A stretch of DNA of 64,000 nt from positions 1 through 64,000 of the forward strand of contig NZ_QYLP01000023.1 of assembly GCF_003614925.1 (NCBI RefSeq). The letters run 5' to 3'. Of this stretch, positions 30,486 to 38,848 are shown one piece after another (within the stretch, counting starts at the first letter, position 1; every line of letters begins with the position of its first letter). A program made the translations under genes and the position numbers. The notes beneath the pieces were generated by a model that did no database searches, was not told where the DNA came from, and saw only the letters and a program-made list of their open reading frames with translations. The stretch is from Arthrobacter celericrescens (GTDB lineage: Bacteria > Actinomycetota > Actinomycetes > Actinomycetales > Micrococcaceae).

Positions 30486-31972
30486 AGCAGTTCGTTCCCT
30501 TCATTGGCGGCAGCTACAGCCGCAGTGTCCACGATCGTCCCCGCCTGTGGGGCCAATGCTATCCGATCGCCCAAGTGCCGCAGGCCAACGCCGTTCGAGG
30601 ATTTGAACAGCACCAAGTCCCCCGGTTCGAGCTGCTTCTGGAGGAGGTCGAAGGCCTCGTCAGCGGTCTCGGTGAAGACGCATTCGTCGCCCCAGGAGCC
30701 TTCCTGGATCGCCGAAATGTACAGCGCCCGGGCCTCCCGTCCCACCACGAGGAGCCGGGAAATGTTCAGCCGGACCACCTGGGTTCCGATCGCCGTGTGT
30801 TCGCGGATCGAGTCCTCGCCGAGTTCGAGCATGGCGCCCAGCACGGCCCAGGTGCGGCGGCCCTGGCCGATGTCGGCCAGGGTGCGCAGGGCGGCCCGCA
30901 TGGATTCGGGGTTGGCGTTGTAGGCGTCGTTGATGACGGTGACCCCGTCGGCACGTTCGGTGCGTTCCATGCGCCAGCGGCTCGCGGCGCTCTGCTCGGA
31001 GAGGGAGGCGGCGATGTCGTCGCCGGGAATGCCCGCCGCGTGGGCGGCGGCCGCGGCGGCCAGCAGGTTCCCGAGGTGGTGGACACCGATCAGTTTGCTG
31101 CGCACCGGTCGCGGCCCGGCGCCGTCGGGCAGCACGAGGTCGAAGGCGGGGTGGCCGAGGGCGTCGATGTCCGCGTTGCGGGCCTCGACGGCGGCACCAG
31201 CCGCACCGGCGGAACTCGTGCCCAGGATCGGGGCCACCGTGCGCGGGGCCATGGCGGCGACCCGCGGGTCGTCGAGGTTGATGACGGCCGCGCCGTCCGT
31301 GCCAAGGGCTTCGAGGAGTTCGCCCTTGGTCCTGGCGATGTTCTCCACTCCCCCGAACTCGCCGGCGTGGGCGGTGCCCACGACCAGAACGACGCCGATG
31401 TCCGGCTTGACCATGTCCGCGAGGTATTGGATGTGCCCGATTCCGGTGGCCCCCATTTCGATTACGAGGTACCGGGTGCCGGCGTCGGCCGTGAAGACGG
31501 TCAGCGGGACGCCGACCTCGCCGTTGTAGGAGCCCTTGGGCGCCACGGTCTTGCCGGCCTTGGACAGGATGCCGGCCAGGAGGTCCTTGGTTGTGGTCTT
31601 GCCGGCCGAGCCCGTGATGCCGACGACGGTGAACTGTTCGCCGGCTGCGGCGCGTTCGGCGCGGATCCGGCGGACCATTTCGGCGGCGAGGGCGCCCATG
31701 GCGAGGACTGCGTCCTCGACGATGACCGCCGGGTATGGCCGGCCCTCCGCATCGGTGACTTCGCGTTCGCACAGGGCCAGCACGGCACCGCGTTCGAAGG
31801 CCGCTCCGACGAAGCTGTGGCCGTCCGCGTGTTCTCCCGGCTTGGCCACGTAAAGCGAGCCCGGGCCTGCCTCGCGGGAGTCCGTCACGACGGTGGAGGG
31901 GACGATCCCGGGATCGGCTGCGAGTGTTCCATTGGTGATGTGGGCGATTTCCGCCGCTGTCAGTGCAATCAT
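30482..31972 (-). CDS. murF: UDP-MurNAc-tripeptide--D-alanyl-D-alanine ligase
   Basis: A 496-residue Mur ligase that adds D-Ala-D-Ala to complete the pentapeptide. The P-loop is [17 protein letters not shown] at about residue 110. Other motifs are [60 protein letters not shown] and [16 protein letters not shown]. It starts seven bases after the murE stop codon and overlaps mraY by four bases. Confidence 0.97.
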   Translation of the reverse strand: MIALTAAEIAHITNGTLAADPGIVPSTVVTDSREAGPGSLYVAKPGEHADGHSFVGAAFERGAVLALCEREVTDAEGRPYPAVIVEDAVLAMGALAAEMVRRIRAERAAAGEQFTVVGITGSAGKTTTKDLLAGILSKAGKTVAPKGSYNGEVGVPLTVFTADAGTRYLVIEMGATGIGHIQYLADMVKPDIGVVLVVGTAHAGEFGGVENIARTKGELLEALGTDGAAVINLDDPRVAAMAPRTVAPILGTSSAGAAGAAVEARNADIDALGHPAFDLVLPDGAGPRPVRSKLIGVHHLGNLLAAAAAAHAAGIPGDDIAASLSEQSAASRWRMERTERADGVTVINDAYNANPESMRAALRTLADIGQGRRTWAVLGAMLELGEDSIREHTAIGTQVVRLNISRLLVVGREARALYISAIQEGSWGDECVFTETADEAFDLLQKQLEPGDLVLFKSSNGVGLRHLGDRIALAPQAGTIVDTAAVAAANEGNELL

Positions 31973-31978
31973 CTCGGT

Positions 31979-33643
31979 CTAGGACTCTATCCGCTCGTCT
32001 GCTGGAACCCGGAATCCCCTGGCTGTCAAGGCGGCCTTCAGTTCTTCCCTGTCGTCGAGGGCAAGGTTGACGCCCTTGACCTCCTGCCAGACCTCGTGCC
32101 CGCGCCCGGCCACCAGGATGGTGTCCTTCTCCGTGGCGAGTTCGACGGCCTTGCGGATGGCGGCGTCGCGCGGGAAGGATTCGATGATTTCGCAGGCCAG
32201 CTGCTCGCTCTCGCGAGCGGCGACGGCGCCGGCGAGCACCTCGGCGCGGATCGCGGCGGCGTCCTCGTCGTGCGGGTCGTCGTCGCTGATGATCACGACG
32301 TCGGCCAGGCGGGCAGCGATCGCACCCATGGTCGGGCGCTTGCCTTGGTCGCGCTGGCCGGTGGCGCCGAAGACGACGATCACCCGGGAGTCCTCCTCGC
32401 GGGAGCGCACTGCTTCGAGGGCGCGGGCGAGGGCGTCCGGGTTGTGGGCGAAGTCGACCACCGATGCCGGTGCTTCGGAGACGAGCTGCATGCGGCCGGG
32501 CACGGCAACCGCGAAGGGGTCCTGGCCTTCAAGGGCTGCCTGGAGCGTCTCACGGCTGATTCCGGAGGCCAGCACCATAATGGCGGCCAAGGCCGCGTTG
32601 GCGATGTTGAAGTCACCGGGAAGGGCCGTGCGGGCGCGCAGTTCGCCGCCGTCGCGGTGCCGGAGCACGAAGCCGTTGCCGAGGCCGCGGGGCGTGCTGG
32701 AGGCCAGGGTCCAGTCGGCGTCGTGCGCCTGCGCTCCCTTCCGGAGGGACAGCGTGGTGACCGGCACGGCGGCTTCCGCGGCGAGGGTCCGGCCCCATTC
32801 GTCGTCCACGATCACCACCGCGCGGCGGCAGCGGCCCGGCGTGAACAGTTCCGCCTTGGTGCGGAAGTACTCCTCCATGCTGCCGTGCAGGTCCAGGTGG
32901 TCCTGGGTGAGATTGGTGAAACCGGCAACGTCGAACATCACGCCGTCCACGCGGCGGTAGGAGACGGCGTGGGAGGAGACCTCCATGGACGCGGCGTCGA
33001 GCCCCCGCTCGCGCATCAGCGCCAGCAGCGCGTGGACGTCCGGGGATTCGGGAGTAGTCAGCAGGCTCGGAATCGCCTCGGCGCCGGCCAGGATTTCGAT
33101 GGTCCCGATCAAGCCCGGCGTCTTGCCCAGGGCCCGCAGCAGCGAGTTGATGAAGTAGGTGGTGGTGGTCTTGCCGTTGGTGCCGGTCACGCCGAAGAGC
33201 GTGGGCGAGGCCTCCCCGGCCGGCTGGCTGCGGTAGACGAGCGCGGAGACCGGCCCGACGGCGGTGCGCGGCTCGCGGACGGACAGCACCGGAAGGCCGG
33301 GGCCGCCGTCGGCCAGAAGCCGCTGCGCGCCGTCGTCGTCGCTCAGGATGGCGACCGCCCCGGCGGCTGCCGCCTGTCCGGCGAACTCCGCGCCGTGCCG
33401 GCTGGCGCCGGGCAGGGCGAGGTACAGGTCGCCCGGCTCCACGGTCCGGGAGTTGAGGGAGACGCCTGTCACGGTGACGCCGGCGCTTCCTTCGGGAGCC
33501 TGGATTCCCAGCGATGCGGCGATTTCCTGCAGCGGCACAGGAGACACCCGGGCCGGGCGGAAACCGCGGTTTCCGGCGGCCGCGCTTACCGCCGTCGCGT
33601 GGTTCCCGGGAGGGCTCTGAACGGCGTCATTCTGCTCTGGCAA
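31979..33643 (-). CDS. murE: UDP-MurNAc-L-alanyl-D-glutamate ligase, third amino acid (probably L-lysine)
   Basis: A 554-residue Mur ligase that adds the third residue of the stem peptide. The P-loop is [45 protein letters not shown] and DFAHNPDALARAL are typical. At the amino-acid specificity site the protein reads DDPHDED, not the DNPR of diaminopimelate-adding enzymes. This fits an L-lysine-adding MurE, as expected for Arthrobacter wall type A3alpha. The start is taken as TTG at 33643, with GGAG seven bases before it. The frame is open to a GTG at 33775, but that extension is low-complexity with lower GC at third positions. Confidence 0.9.
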   Translation of the reverse strand: MPEQNDAVQSPPGNHATAVSAAAGNRGFRPARVSPVPLQEIAASLGIQAPEGSAGVTVTGVSLNSRTVEPGDLYLALPGASRHGAEFAGQAAAAGAVAILSDDDGAQRLLADGGPGLPVLSVREPRTAVGPVSALVYRSQPAGEASPTLFGVTGTNGKTTTTYFINSLLRALGKTPGLIGTIEILAGAEAIPSLLTTPESPDVHALLALMRERGLDAASMEVSSHAVSYRRVDGVMFDVAGFTNLTQDHLDLHGSMEEYFRTKAELFTPGRCRRAVVIVDDEWGRTLAAEAAVPVTTLSLRKGAQAHDADWTLASSTPRGLGNGFVLRHRDGGELRARTALPGDFNIANAALAAIMVLASGISRETLQAALEGQDPFAVAVPGRMQLVSEAPASVVDFAHNPDALARALEAVRSREEDSRVIVVFGATGQRDQGKRPTMGAIAARLADVVIISDDDPHDEDAAAIRAEVLAGAVAARESEQLACEIIESFPRDAAIRKAVELATEKDTILVAGRGHEVWQEVKGVNLALDDREELKAALTARGFRVPADERIES

Positions 33644-33800
33644 GGTGGGTCTCCGATGGTGCTCGTGGAACTGGCTGGCCGCTGCCGGGCCCCGACGGAT
33701 CGGAGCGAACGGTTCCGGACGCGGCGTGGATGGATCGGTGTTTGTGGACTCAGGGTGTGGCCGGGCAACTGCCACACAAGCTTACTCGGCGGCCGCGCGG

Positions 33801-35597
33801 CTACTTGGCGAACTGGGGGAACCGGGCCGGGGAGCCGGTGGACGGCGGAACGTTGTAGGTGCGCAGCGACTGGCCCAGGACCGAGCGCAGCACCGGCCCG
33901 TTGGTGATGCCGTAGATGTTGCCCTTGGGACGTTGCACCACCACTTCGACGATGAAGCGCGGGTTGTCCATCGGGGCCATGGCAACCATGGAGGCCGTGT
34001 AGCCGTCGAAGCCGGGAAGCCCGTCCTCGCGCGGGGCCTGGGAGGTGCCCGTCTTGGCGCCCACCCGGTAGCCGTCGACGGCGGCCTCCTTGATCTGGCC
34101 CTCGGTCACGTTGCTCTCCAGGATGTCCCGGACCTTCTTCGCCGTTTCCTTGCTGACGATCCGGCGGGATTCCTTGGCGGGGACCTTCTCTTCTTCCCCA
34201 TCCGCTGTGATGTAGCTGTCGATCAGGCGGGGCTGGAGCATGACGCCATCGTTGGCGACGCTCTGGTAGGCGCGGACCGTCTGCAGCGTGGACTGCGAAA
34301 CACCCTGGCCGAACAGCACCGTGTACTGCTGGCGGTTGTCCCACTGCTCGGGCTTGGCAAGGATGCCCTTGGCCTCGGAGGGCAACCCGATGTCCGGGGC
34401 CTCCCCGATGCCGAACTTCTTCAGCCAGTCGTAACGCTGCTGCTTGCTCAGGCGGCTGCCGACCATCACGGTGCCCGTGTTCATCGACCAGCCGAGGATG
34501 CCGGCGAGGGTCCTCTTCTCGGTGCCGTGGTCGAACGCATCGGTGAAGGTCTCGCCGTCGATCGTGTACGCCGGGGGGATGGTGAAGGTGTCCAGCGGAC
34601 TGCTCTTGCCTTCCTCGATCGCCGCGGCAGCGGTGATCATCTTCTCCACCGAGCCGGGCTCGTAGGCCGCGGTCACGGAGCGGACGCCTCGATCCTCGGC
34701 GGCGACACCGCCCGGGTTGTTCGGGTCCGGGGCGTTCGTGTCGGCCATGACAATGATGTTGCCGGTCTTGGCGTCCATCACCACGATCGATCCCCATTGC
34801 GCGTTAAGGTTGTTGACCTGGGTCTGGATGGCCTGCTGCGCGAAATACTGCAGGTCCGTGTTGAGCGTCAGCTTCACGTCCTTGCCGTCTACGGCGGGAG
34901 TCAGTTCGTCCGTGGCGACCGGAATACGCAGGCCGTCGGCACCGATCTCGAACACCCGCTTGCCGGGGGTGCCGCGCAGTGCCTCGTCCTGGGTCTGCTC
35001 GATGCCGGCCTGGCCCGTGGAGCCGTCCTGCAGGAAGCCGACAATGCCGCCGGCCACGCTGCCGTTCGGGTAGACGCGCTTGCTGATGGCCTTGGACACG
35101 ACCCCCGGAATGGACAGCTTGGAGATGGCGTCCTCGAGGTCCGGCTTCACTTCCCGGGCGAGGACGACATACGGCTTGTCCCCGGTCAGCGCCGTGGTCA
35201 GGGCCGCGGTGTCGGTTCCGAGGGCGGAAGCGAGGTCCTTGATACCCTGCTCCCGGCTGATGGTGTCCGCTTGCTCGGTGGCGCTGTTGTAGCGCCCGAA
35301 TTCGGGAGTGTTCGTATTGACCCTTTGGTCCGCCACGATGTCATAGCGGATCACAGAGCTGGCCAGCACTGTGCCGTTGGAATCGATGATCTTGCCGCGC
35401 TCGGCGGGGAGCTCCACAGGAGTCAGGCGCTTGTTGATGCCGGCCTCGGCCATGCCGCCCACATCCAGGCCCTGGACGAGGAAGAGCTTGCCACCGACCA
35501 CCAACAGCAAGGTCAGCATCAAGGCAAGACCTACGCGGAGCCGCAGCTTGGCCGTTGACGCCTTCTTCGTTTTCGATTTCCCGGAGTTCTGCGCCAC
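33801..35597 (-). CDS. ftsI: Septal penicillin-binding protein FtsI (class B transpeptidase)
   Basis: A 598-residue class B PBP that cross-links septal peptidoglycan. A basic cytoplasmic tail and one membrane segment (about 19-41) are followed by the pedestal domain with AERGKIIDSNGTVLASS. The transpeptidase triad is intact: SVEK (in YEPGSVEKM, SxxK), SMN (in GWSMNTG, SxN) and KTG (in GAKTGTSQ). There is no PASTA domain. The gene lies between ftsL and murE in the usual order. Confidence 0.95.
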   Translation of the reverse strand: MAQNSGKSKTKKASTAKLRLRVGLALMLTLLLVVGGKLFLVQGLDVGGMAEAGINKRLTPVELPAERGKIIDSNGTVLASSVIRYDIVADQRVNTNTPEFGRYNSATEQADTISREQGIKDLASALGTDTAALTTALTGDKPYVVLAREVKPDLEDAISKLSIPGVVSKAISKRVYPNGSVAGGIVGFLQDGSTGQAGIEQTQDEALRGTPGKRVFEIGADGLRIPVATDELTPAVDGKDVKLTLNTDLQYFAQQAIQTQVNNLNAQWGSIVVMDAKTGNIIVMADTNAPDPNNPGGVAAEDRGVRSVTAAYEPGSVEKMITAAAAIEEGKSSPLDTFTIPPAYTIDGETFTDAFDHGTEKRTLAGILGWSMNTGTVMVGSRLSKQQRYDWLKKFGIGEAPDIGLPSEAKGILAKPEQWDNRQQYTVLFGQGVSQSTLQTVRAYQSVANDGVMLQPRLIDSYITADGEEEKVPAKESRRIVSKETAKKVRDILESNVTEGQIKEAAVDGYRVGAKTGTSQAPREDGLPGFDGYTASMVAMAPMDNPRFIVEVVVQRPKGNIYGITNGPVLRSVLGQSLRTYNVPPSTGSPARFPQFAK

Positions 35598-35641
35598 GTC
35601 GTTTCCTTGCTGCTGGCCTTGCTGTCAGTTCGGCTGGAGGC

Positions 35642-36319
35642 TTATTGCCCGGGCACCTTCTGCTGGGGAGCCGGCACCGAACCTCCGTTGAGGTTCACCG
35701 CCGGCGCCTTCGGCTCCGCGGGCTTGGTTGCCTGCTTCTCCTTGTCCTTGTCCTTTGCCTTGTCCGCGTCCTTCCCGTCCTCATCCTTGGACGGGGCGTG
35801 GCTTGCCAGCGGTTCCTTGATGCTGGCCGGCGGCACCGCGTCGAGCTGGCCGGTGATCGCCGGAGGCGCAATGACGGCACCCGGGTTTGCACCCTTGGGG
35901 GCCGGCGTCGCGGTGCCGGTGATCGCCAGCGTCTCAAGGTTGATCTGGCCCTTGGCGGTGGAAGCAACCATTCCCAATTGTGCGGCCTTGGCGGCCAGAT
36001 TCTGGGGAGCTTCGAACGCCTGTCGCTGCTGTGTCAGTTCCTCGTTCTGCTTCGTCAACGTGGCGTCCTGTGCCTTCAACCGGACCAGGTTGTACTGGGC
36101 GGTGGAGACGGAGATGTTGAGCACGAGGACGGTCAGCAGCGCCGCCGCGAGCACGCCGAAGCAGAAGACGAAGAACGGCACCCGGCGCTTCCCGGGGGTG
36201 CTCCGCACCACGGAGAGCGGCGTGCGGACCTTGCGGCCGGCGTCGGGCGAACGCAGCGGCAGGGCGCGCGCCGTGTTGCCCACGGTGGACTGCGATGCCT
36301 TGGCAGCAGCGGTGCTCAT
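35642..36319 (-). CDS. ftsL: FtsL-like division protein with a long charged tail
   Basis: A 225-residue bitopic protein. A basic cytoplasmic region (1-47) is followed by one membrane segment (about 48-69) and a coiled coil (about 72-103, [20 protein letters not shown]), which is the FtsL/DivIC pattern. The outer tail is unusual: about 90 residues rich in Pro, Ala, Lys and Asp ([14 protein letters not shown]), probably disordered. Sequence identity of FtsL proteins is low, so the name rests on topology and position between rsmH and ftsI. The start overlaps the rsmH stop as ATGA. Confidence 0.85.
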   Translation of the reverse strand: MSTAAAKASQSTVGNTARALPLRSPDAGRKVRTPLSVVRSTPGKRRVPFFVFCFGVLAAALLTVLVLNISVSTAQYNLVRLKAQDATLTKQNEELTQQRQAFEAPQNLAAKAAQLGMVASTAKGQINLETLAITGTATPAPKGANPGAVIAPPAITGQLDAVPPASIKEPLASHAPSKDEDGKDADKAKDKDKEKQATKPAEPKAPAVNLNGGSVPAPQQKVPGQ

Positions 36320-37314
36320 GCGTTTCTCCTTGCTTTGATTCGTTCAACGGCCCGCAGCCGGGCGGAGGCCGCCCGGGGGTTCTCGGCGATTTCTTCGGCG
36401 GTGGGCACCTCGGTGCCCTTGGTCAGTGTTTTCAGTTCGGGTTTGTGTTCTTCGAGTTCCACGGGGAATCCCAGCGGGGCCGAGGACTTGGAACGCTTCT
36501 GGAAGACGGACTTGACGATCTTGTCCTCGAGCGAGTGGTAGGACATCACCACCACGCGCCCGCCGAGGGCAATGGAGTCGACGGCGGCGGGAACGGCCCG
36601 CTCCAAGACGTCGAGTTCCTCGTTGACCTCGATCCGCAGCGCCTGGAAGGTGCGCTTCGCCGGGTGTCCGCCGGACTTGGCGGCCGCGGCCGGCACCACG
36701 CTGCGGATCTGTTCGACGAGTTCCCCCGTGGTGGTGAAGGGCTTCTCCGCGCGGGCTGCGACGATGCGGTTGGCGATCCGGCCGGCGAACTTCTCCTCGC
36801 CCCACTTCCGGATGATCCGGACGAGGTCCTCTTCGGAGTAGGTGTTCACAACGTCGGCAGCGGTCTGGCCGCGGCTGGTGTCCATCCGCATGTCCAAAGG
36901 AGCGTCGTAGGAGTACGCGAAGCCGCGCTCCCTTTCGTCCAGTTGGAGGGAGGAGACGCCCAAGTCCATGAGGATGCCGTGCACTTCCGAAAGTCCCAGG
37001 TCCTCGAGGACGTCTTCGATTTCGTCGTAGACGGCGTGGACCAGGTCGGTCCGCTTTTCGAAAGGCTTGAGCCGCTCCCCCGCGAGGGCGAGGGCCTCCT
37101 CGTCGCGGTCGATACCCACCAGGTGCAGGTCGGGAAAGCGCTCGAGCATGGCTTCGGAGTGGCCGCCCATGCCGAGGGTGGCGTCGATGACCACCGGGGT
37201 TTCGCCGCGGCCGCGGGCGGCGTCGAAGCCGGGTGCCAGCAAATTGATGCACCGGTCTTTCAGGACCGGCACGTGGCGCTCAGAGGTCGGCTTCGGCGTG
37301 TCCTGCCCGTCCAT
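36316..37314 (-). CDS. rsmH: 16S rRNA (cytosine-1402-N4)-methyltransferase
   Basis: A 332-residue SAM-dependent enzyme (MraW) that methylates C1402 in the ribosomal P site. [17 protein letters not shown] opens the domain. The SAM loop is [16 protein letters not shown], then GIDRDEEAL, and the catalytic region [44 protein letters not shown] closes the protein. The ATG at 37314 is chosen because GAGGAGG lies six bases before it. A 174-bp gap separates it from mraZ, and nothing clear is seen there. Confidence 0.96.
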   Translation of the reverse strand: MDGQDTPKPTSERHVPVLKDRCINLLAPGFDAARGRGETPVVIDATLGMGGHSEAMLERFPDLHLVGIDRDEEALALAGERLKPFEKRTDLVHAVYDEIEDVLEDLGLSEVHGILMDLGVSSLQLDERERGFAYSYDAPLDMRMDTSRGQTAADVVNTYSEEDLVRIIRKWGEEKFAGRIANRIVAARAEKPFTTTGELVEQIRSVVPAAAAKSGGHPAKRTFQALRIEVNEELDVLERAVPAAVDSIALGGRVVVMSYHSLEDKIVKSVFQKRSKSSAPLGFPVELEEHKPELKTLTKGTEVPTAEEIAENPRAASARLRAVERIKARRNA

Positions 37315-37488
37315 GCGGCCTCCTCGGGTTTCGTTCACTGGCTCTTAAATGCTTCTTGGGCCGGATCCCCATCCGCGCCTATTGCTGCGTCCGCCTGGCT
37401 CCGGGGAAGGTGAGCCAGGTTGGCGGGCAATGGGCGGCTGGAGATCCCGTCCAAGAAGCGGGTCCTGCCCGGTATCCGGATGGATCAC

Positions 37489-37920
37489 CTAGATGAATCC
37501 GGGAAGGTTGTCGTCGTCGGTTTCCGAGAAGGCGGCTTCCTTCTCGGTGAGGTACTCGTCCCAGGCCCGGGCATCCCAGATCTCGGCCCGGGTGCCGGCT
37601 CCGATGACCGCCAGTTCCCGGCCGAGTCCTGCATAGGCCCGGAGCGCCGGCGGAATCGTCACGCGCCCCTGCTTGTCAGGTACCTCGTCAGAGGCTCCGG
37701 ACAGGAAAACCCGGATGTAGTCACGTGCCTGCTTGGAGGAGATGGGGGCCTCCCGCATGGACTCGTGGATACGTTCGAATTCCCGCTGGCTGAAGACGTA
37801 GATGCAACGCTCCTGCCCCCTGGTGAGGACCAGACCGTCTGCGAGTTCCTCGCGGAACTTGGCGGGGAGGATGATCCGTCCCTTCTCGTCAAGACGCGGC
37901 GAATGCGTGCCCAGAAACAC
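37489..37920 (-). CDS. mraZ: Transcriptional regulator MraZ
   Basis: A 143-residue protein with two AbrB-like MraZ repeats: [20 protein letters not shown] at residues 4-23 and [18 protein letters not shown] at about 78-95. MraZ binds short direct repeats upstream of its own gene and controls the dcw operon. The GTG at 37920 gives the canonical family length and N terminus. An in-frame start at 37971 would add 17 atypical residues. Ten-bp-phased GTGGRG repeats lie 66-91 bp upstream of the start. A rsmH-led cluster follows. Confidence 0.95.
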   Translation of the reverse strand: MFLGTHSPRLDEKGRIILPAKFREELADGLVLTRGQERCIYVFSQREFERIHESMREAPISSKQARDYIRVFLSGASDEVPDKQGRVTIPPALRAYAGLGRELAVIGAGTRAEIWDARAWDEYLTEKEAAFSETDDDNLPGFI

Positions 37921-37965
37921 TGGCCCACCGCCTGTCCGTGAAAAGGTGCCGTACCTGCCCCACTC

Positions 37966-38011
37966 CGCCACTACCCTCTTACGTCCTCCACTTTACTCCA
38001 CAAGTCCCCAC
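37966..38011 (-). promoter_or_regulatory. Phased GTGG repeats (candidate MraZ-binding boxes)
   Basis: On the minus strand three hexamers follow each other at exactly 10-bp intervals: GTGGGG (38006-38011), GTGGAG (37996-38001) and GTGGAG (37986-37991). A fourth, GTGGCG, is in phase two turns further (37966-37971). MraZ proteins bind direct repeats with one-turn periodicity (TGGGN in E. coli, AAAGTGKNN in Mollicutes), and AAAGTGGAG occurs here. Position just upstream of mraZ supports the assignment. Confidence 0.65.
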
Positions 38012-38084
38012 AGTCAACGAACACGCGGGCGTTTCGGCTCCACCCGGCGTGGATCCTGCCGCAGAAAGCCGGGGATTCACGGGC

Positions 38085-38100
38085 GTGGTGGGAAGTGGAG
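38085..38100 (+). promoter_or_regulatory. GTGG repeat pair, plus orientation, copy A
   Basis: GTGGTG (38085-38090) and GTGGAG (38095-38100) are spaced exactly 10 bp, like the boxes before mraZ but in the opposite orientation. The surrounding 16-mer TGGTGGGAAGTGGAGG (38086-38101) is repeated with one mismatch at 38209-38224. Confidence 0.45.
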
Positions 38101-38162
38101 GGAAAACTGCGCCCGGCGGCGGACGGCCGCCACGGGCGGCGAAGGAAGGGGCGCTTAAATGG

Positions 38163-38190
38163 AAAAAGACCCGCCAAGCGGGTCTTTTTT
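38163..38190. terminator. Strong bidirectional terminator
   Basis: A 7-bp core stem, GACCCGC (38168-38174) with GCGGGTC (38178-38184), is flanked by AAAAA (38163-38167) and TTTTTT (38185-38190). It has T tracts in both directions. On the minus strand it ends the DUF3040 gene. On the plus strand it would end any transcript arising between mraZ and this point. Confidence 0.9.
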
Positions 38191-38207
38191 CTTTAGATGC
38201 ATGGTCT

Positions 38208-38223
38208 GTGGTGCGAAGTGGAG
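38208..38223 (+). promoter_or_regulatory. GTGG repeat pair, plus orientation, copy B
   Basis: GTGGTG (38208-38213) and GTGGAG (38218-38223) are again exactly 10 bp apart, 123 bp from copy A, on the other side of the terminator. The match to copy A covers 15 of 16 bases. Confidence 0.45.
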
Positions 38224-38253
38224 GACTGCGGGGAGCCCTCCACCCAAGCTCAA

Positions 38254-38616
38254 CTAGTCGTCGCCGCGGCGCCGTTCATCCCAGCGTTCTTCGAGGTTGT
38301 TCATGAACGAACTCTTCGGCTTGCCGGGCTTGCCCGACTTGAGCTTGCGTCCGGAGACCCTGCGGAGGGTGGCGAAGTACACGCCGGCGCCCATGACGAC
38401 GAACCCGAGCACGCCCAGGAAGATGTTCTGGAGGGAGACACCAACCAACAAGAGCAGAACACCGGCGATGGTGCCAAGGACTCCCACGATGATGTGCCGC
38501 GTGGACCAGGCACGGATGGGATCCGACCCCATTGAATTGGCAAACTTCGGATCGTCCTCATGCAGCTGCTTCTCAAGTTGCTCGAGAAGCCTCTGTTCGT
38601 GCTCCGAGAGGGGCAT
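38254..38616 (-). CDS. DUF3040 family membrane protein
   Basis: A 120-residue protein typical of the actinobacterial DUF3040 family. The signature MPLSEHEQRLLEQLEKQLHE opens the protein, and two membrane segments follow (about 42-61 and 64-83). A basic tail contains RRVSGRKLKSGKPGKPK and ends in an acidic/Arg cluster. Members are regularly found next to mraZ (Rv2169c region in M. tuberculosis), so a link to division or envelope is plausible, but function is unknown. AAGGAGG precedes the ATG. The strong hairpin at 38163-38190 terminates it. Confidence 0.88.
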   Translation of the reverse strand: MPLSEHEQRLLEQLEKQLHEDDPKFANSMGSDPIRAWSTRHIIVGVLGTIAGVLLLLVGVSLQNIFLGVLGFVVMGAGVYFATLRRVSGRKLKSGKPGKPKSSFMNNLEERWDERRRGDD

Positions 38617-38848
38617 CGCGACCTCCTTGTAGTCGGCCAGGCTCGTAACCGGCCACGGTCCAGATAAGCGGCACCCACCGCCTCTGTATCCCTAAACGGA
38701 CCGGCCTGAAAAAGGGTTCCCAGTCCTTGTCCATGGAACCAGACGCGATGAGGCACATTGTCCAGACGATCTAATTCTGTGTATTTCTAGGATAGTTTGT
38801 TGCGCACAGTTCTGAAAGACGCTCCAAGTGTGCAGAACGGGCTTTCCG
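38617..38848. other. Intergenic region between dinB and the DUF3040 gene
   Basis: This 232-bp stretch must hold the DUF3040 promoter. An AT-rich patch around 38771-38800 (TGTGTATTTCTAGGATAG) is the only likely promoter-like segment. The short open frames across it lack ribosome binding sites and coding composition. I see no repeat or RNA structure of note. Confidence 0.4.

Larger units (their letters stand above)
37921..38253. other. 333-bp gene-free region upstream of mraZ
   Basis: This gap holds the mraZ promoter region with phased GTGG boxes (37966-38011), two further GTGG pairs in the opposite orientation (38085-38100 and 38208-38223) and a bidirectional terminator (38163-38190). No convincing open frame is present. 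A short plus-strand transcript ending at the terminator is possible but unproven. Confidence 0.6.
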
